A stretch of 64,000 bases of DNA from Geodermatophilus dictyosporus (GTDB taxonomy: Bacteria > Actinomycetota > Actinomycetes > Mycobacteriales > Geodermatophilaceae), in NCBI RefSeq assembly GCF_900115505.1, contig NZ_FOWQ01000006.1, positions 186,001 to 250,000 of the forward strand. The letters are read 5' to 3'. Position numbers and translations under genes: made by a program. Position 1 is the first letter of the stretch. The number at the start of each line of letters is the position of its first letter. Below are positions 62,203 to 64,000 of the stretch, piece after piece. The notes beneath the pieces are model-generated. The model searched no databases. It had not been told where the DNA came from and saw nothing but the letters and a program-made list of their open reading frames with translations.

Positions 62203-64000
62203 ATGTCGCCACGACCCGGAGGTGAGGCCGACAAGTATGGCAACCGCTACGAGGGTGCCTGGACGGTGCGCCATGTCCTCTATGTCCTCATGGGCAGGGC
62301 CGACTCAATTACCGTTGAGGACGTCGAAGACTTAGCGCTGGGATCGGAGTTCACTTACCGCCGCAACGGGGCGGTCGAGGCCCACCAGCTGAAGCGGCAG
62401 AACAAGCTGGTCAACAGCTGGTCCGTACGGTCGCTCGCCAACCTCGAAATCTGGCCGAACGCCCGTTATCACGTCCTGGCCGGCCGCGAATTCCACTTCG
62501 TCTCCGAGGTGCCGTCCCGGGTCCTAAGCGAGCTCTCCGGCAACGCTCGGCGCTCGGCATCGCTCGATGCCTTCACCAAGGACTGGCTGCCTAACCAGCC
62601 GATGCGCGACGCCTTCACGGAGCTGTCCTCGCCGAAGATTCTCGGGTCGGCCGAGACCGCGTGGCAAGTACTGCGGGGCACCTGGATCGAGTGGCCGGAT
62701 GAGCGTGAACTTATCGAGGGAAACGCGGCGCTCTCCGGGCTGCTGCTCGATGGTGCAGACGGGCGGCTCGCTGCGGCCGGCCTGGGTGACCTCGTCGTCC
62801 ACAACCTCGGCGTCGAGCTGACCGCGGCGGCTATCACTCATCGGCTCGCGGGCTATGGGCTGCGGCGTGCGACGGCGGTGCGTGGCGCAGCCATCACCGA
62901 CCAAGTCAACGCCGTCACCGCGGGCTGGTCGGCAGCTGTCAAGACAGAGTTGCTGGAGCCCGTAATTCCGCGTGACGAGGCAACCGAGCTACAGCGGCTC
63001 GCTCTAGGCGAAGGCGACGATTTACTCGTCGTCGTCGTCGGCGCTGCGGGCGGCGGCAAGACGGGCGTGCTCCATCAAGCGGTTGAGGAGGTACAGGCCC
63101 AAGGGTTGCTGGTGCTGGCTTTCCGGCTTGATCGGCTGGAGCCCTTCGCATCAACGGCCGAACTCGGGAGTCGGCTCGGCCTCGAGGTGTCGCCTGTGGC
63201 CGCGCTGGCTGCTGCAGCCGGCGAGCGACCGTCGCTGCTCGTCATTGACCAGCTAGACGCGGTCAGTCTTGCCTCGGGACGGATGCCCGGAACCTTCGAT
63301 GTCATCGCCGCTGTCATCCGCGAAGCGACAGTCTTCCCGGACATGCGGGTCGTCATGGCCTGCCGCAAGTTCGACGTCGACAACGACGAGCGGATCCGCG
63401 GTCTGGCGACGCGGCCGGGCTCAGCGATCGTCGCAGTCGGCCCGTTGACCGACGCTCAGGTCGACGCTGCCGTCACTGCCATGGGCCTCTACGCCGAGGC
63501 CCTCACGGCTCAGCAGCGGAAGCTGCTGCAGGCACCGCTTCACCTCGTCTTGCTCGCCACCGTGGCTGGCGAACCGAACGCCCTGGCATTCCAGACTGGC
63601 GGCCACCTCTTTGATGCCTACTGGGACCGCAAGCGCCGGAACGTAGCGGCGCGGCGGACAGGCGCGCGCTTCGAGCCGGTGGTCTCGGCCGTCGCCGAAG
63701 CGATCAGCCGGCGCCAGCGCTTATCAGTGCCGATGACCGTGCTCGATCGGGATGACCTAGCGAATGATGCCGACGTCTTGGTGTCCGAGCATGTGCTTGT
63801 CCGCGACGGCCGCGAGATCGCCTTCTTCCACGAGACCTTCTTCGACTACGCCTTCGCCCGGCATTGGGTCGGCCGCGACGAGTCGCTGGTCGATTTCCTA
63901 ACCCAGGGCGAACAGGAGCTGTTCCGGCGCGCGCAGGTGCGGCAGATCATCACCCACCTTCGGGACGCCGAGCCGGACCGCTTCAAAGAGGAGGTCCGGG
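62203..64000 (+). CDS. STAND-type NTPase with N-terminal nuclease-like domain, cut by window end
   Basis: At least 599 residues, open at base 64000. Residues 10-120 ('DKYGNRYEGAWTVRHVLYVL', 'AVEAHQLKRQN', 'EFHFVSEVP') look like a PD-(D/E)XK-type effector of the dsDNA nuclease/Cap4-like kind, with E59, Q62 and K64 as the candidate active-site end. An NTPase follows: Walker A 'GAAGGGKTG' at 280-288, Walker B-like 'SLLVIDQLDAV' near 344-354, 'RVVMACRKFD' as sensor, and 'FFHETFFDYAFARHW', the winged-helix signature of STAND/NACHT proteins. The unseen C-terminus probably holds a sensor repeat domain. It belongs to the hsd operon by spacing. Several TTA codons suggest transfer. The ATG at 62203 is the first in frame. 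Confidence 0.75.
   Translation, partial: MSPRPGGEADKYGNRYEGAWTVRHVLYVLMGRADSITVEDVEDLALGSEFTYRRNGAVEAHQLKRQNKLVNSWSVRSLANLEIWPNARYHVLAGREFHFVSEVPSRVLSELSGNARRSASLDAFTKDWLPNQPMRDAFTELSSPKILGSAETAWQVLRGTWIEWPDERELIEGNAALSGLLLDGADGRLAAAGLGDLVVHNLGVELTAAAITHRLAGYGLRRATAVRGAAITDQVNAVTAGWSAAVKTELLEPVIPRDEATELQRLALGEGDDLLVVVVGAAGGGKTGVLHQAVEEVQAQGLLVLAFRLDRLEPFASTAELGSRLGLEVSPVAALAAAAGERPSLLVIDQLDAVSLASGRMPGTFDVIAAVIREATVFPDMRVVMACRKFDVDNDERIRGLATRPGSAIVAVGPLTDAQVDAAVTAMGLYAEALTAQQRKLLQAPLHLVLLATVAGEPNALAFQTGGHLFDAYWDRKRRNVAARRTGARFEPVVSAVAEAISRRQRLSVPMTVLDRDDLANDADVLVSEHVLVRDGREIAFFHETFFDYAFARHWVGRDESLVDFLTQGEQELFRRAQVRQIITHLRDAEPDRFKEEVR

Overview
The window reads as chromosome of a very GC-rich actinobacterium. 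Most codons end in G or C, GTG starts are frequent, and 4-nt GTGA/ATGA stop-start overlaps are common. A mycothiol-dependent-type DsbA enzyme and actinobacterial accessory proteins of the respiratory supercomplex are present. A member of the Geodermatophilaceae or a close relative is my best guess, but this is inference and not proven by any marker gene here.

Layout. (1) 1-33.5 kb is ordinary core genome: the end of a YccF gene; a BioY/BioM/BioN-type ECF biotin uptake operon with a MOSC gene; a Roadblock/LC7 protein; an orphan sugar-type ABC ATPase; an operon of prolyl oligopeptidase, MscS channel, MFS transporter and GlbO globin; HNH nuclease, SCO6745-type protein, kynureninase and amidase; then CtaJ-like and DUF5130 proteins, PepN, a DsbA-like nitroreductase, SDR, DUF429, RpiB, an Eis-like acetyltransferase, a lipoprotein, an ECF sigma factor, a GH13 alpha-glucosidase, a YnfA protein and an FAD oxidoreductase. 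The set glbO/HNH/DUF5130/pepN/dsbA/rpiB/alpha-glucosidase matches, as I remember it, the neighbourhood Rv2465c-Rv2471 of Mycobacterium tuberculosis. Two genes in this part are broken by frameshifts: a MarR-like gene and a methyl-accepting chemotaxis gene.

(2) 33.5-39.3 kb is accessory: an endonuclease/exonuclease/phosphatase-family protein, an Mrr-type restriction nuclease, a second PD-(D/E)XK-type nuclease, a tyrosine integrase with an excisionase-like partner, and a 3' fragment of a tRNA-Asn gene that looks like an attachment site. (3) 39.7-51.4 kb carries an XRE regulator and a twelve-gene, almost gapless operon for a Flp/Tad pilus. Its genes run lipoprotein, secreted protein, SAF protein, CpaE-like ATPase, TadA, TadB, TadC, Flp pilin and three TadE/TadG-like pseudopilins, and it closes with a 1069-residue LysM plus BTAD-like membrane protein. 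No prepilin peptidase is seen.

(4) 51.4-64 kb is a lower-GC region with more TTA codons. It holds a secreted SGNH hydrolase flanked by two related, decayed gene copies. A translationally coupled type I restriction-modification operon (hsdM-hsdS-hsdR) follows, then a coupled YgjP/M48-type metallopeptidase. Last is a large STAND-type NTPase with an N-terminal nuclease-like domain, cut by the window end. This last block looks like an antiphage defence island and is the most interesting part of the window.

Several perfect or near-perfect intergenic hairpins mark transcription ends, mostly between convergent genes. Apart from the tRNA-Asn fragment I found no complete tRNA, no rRNA, no CRISPR array and no insertion sequence.
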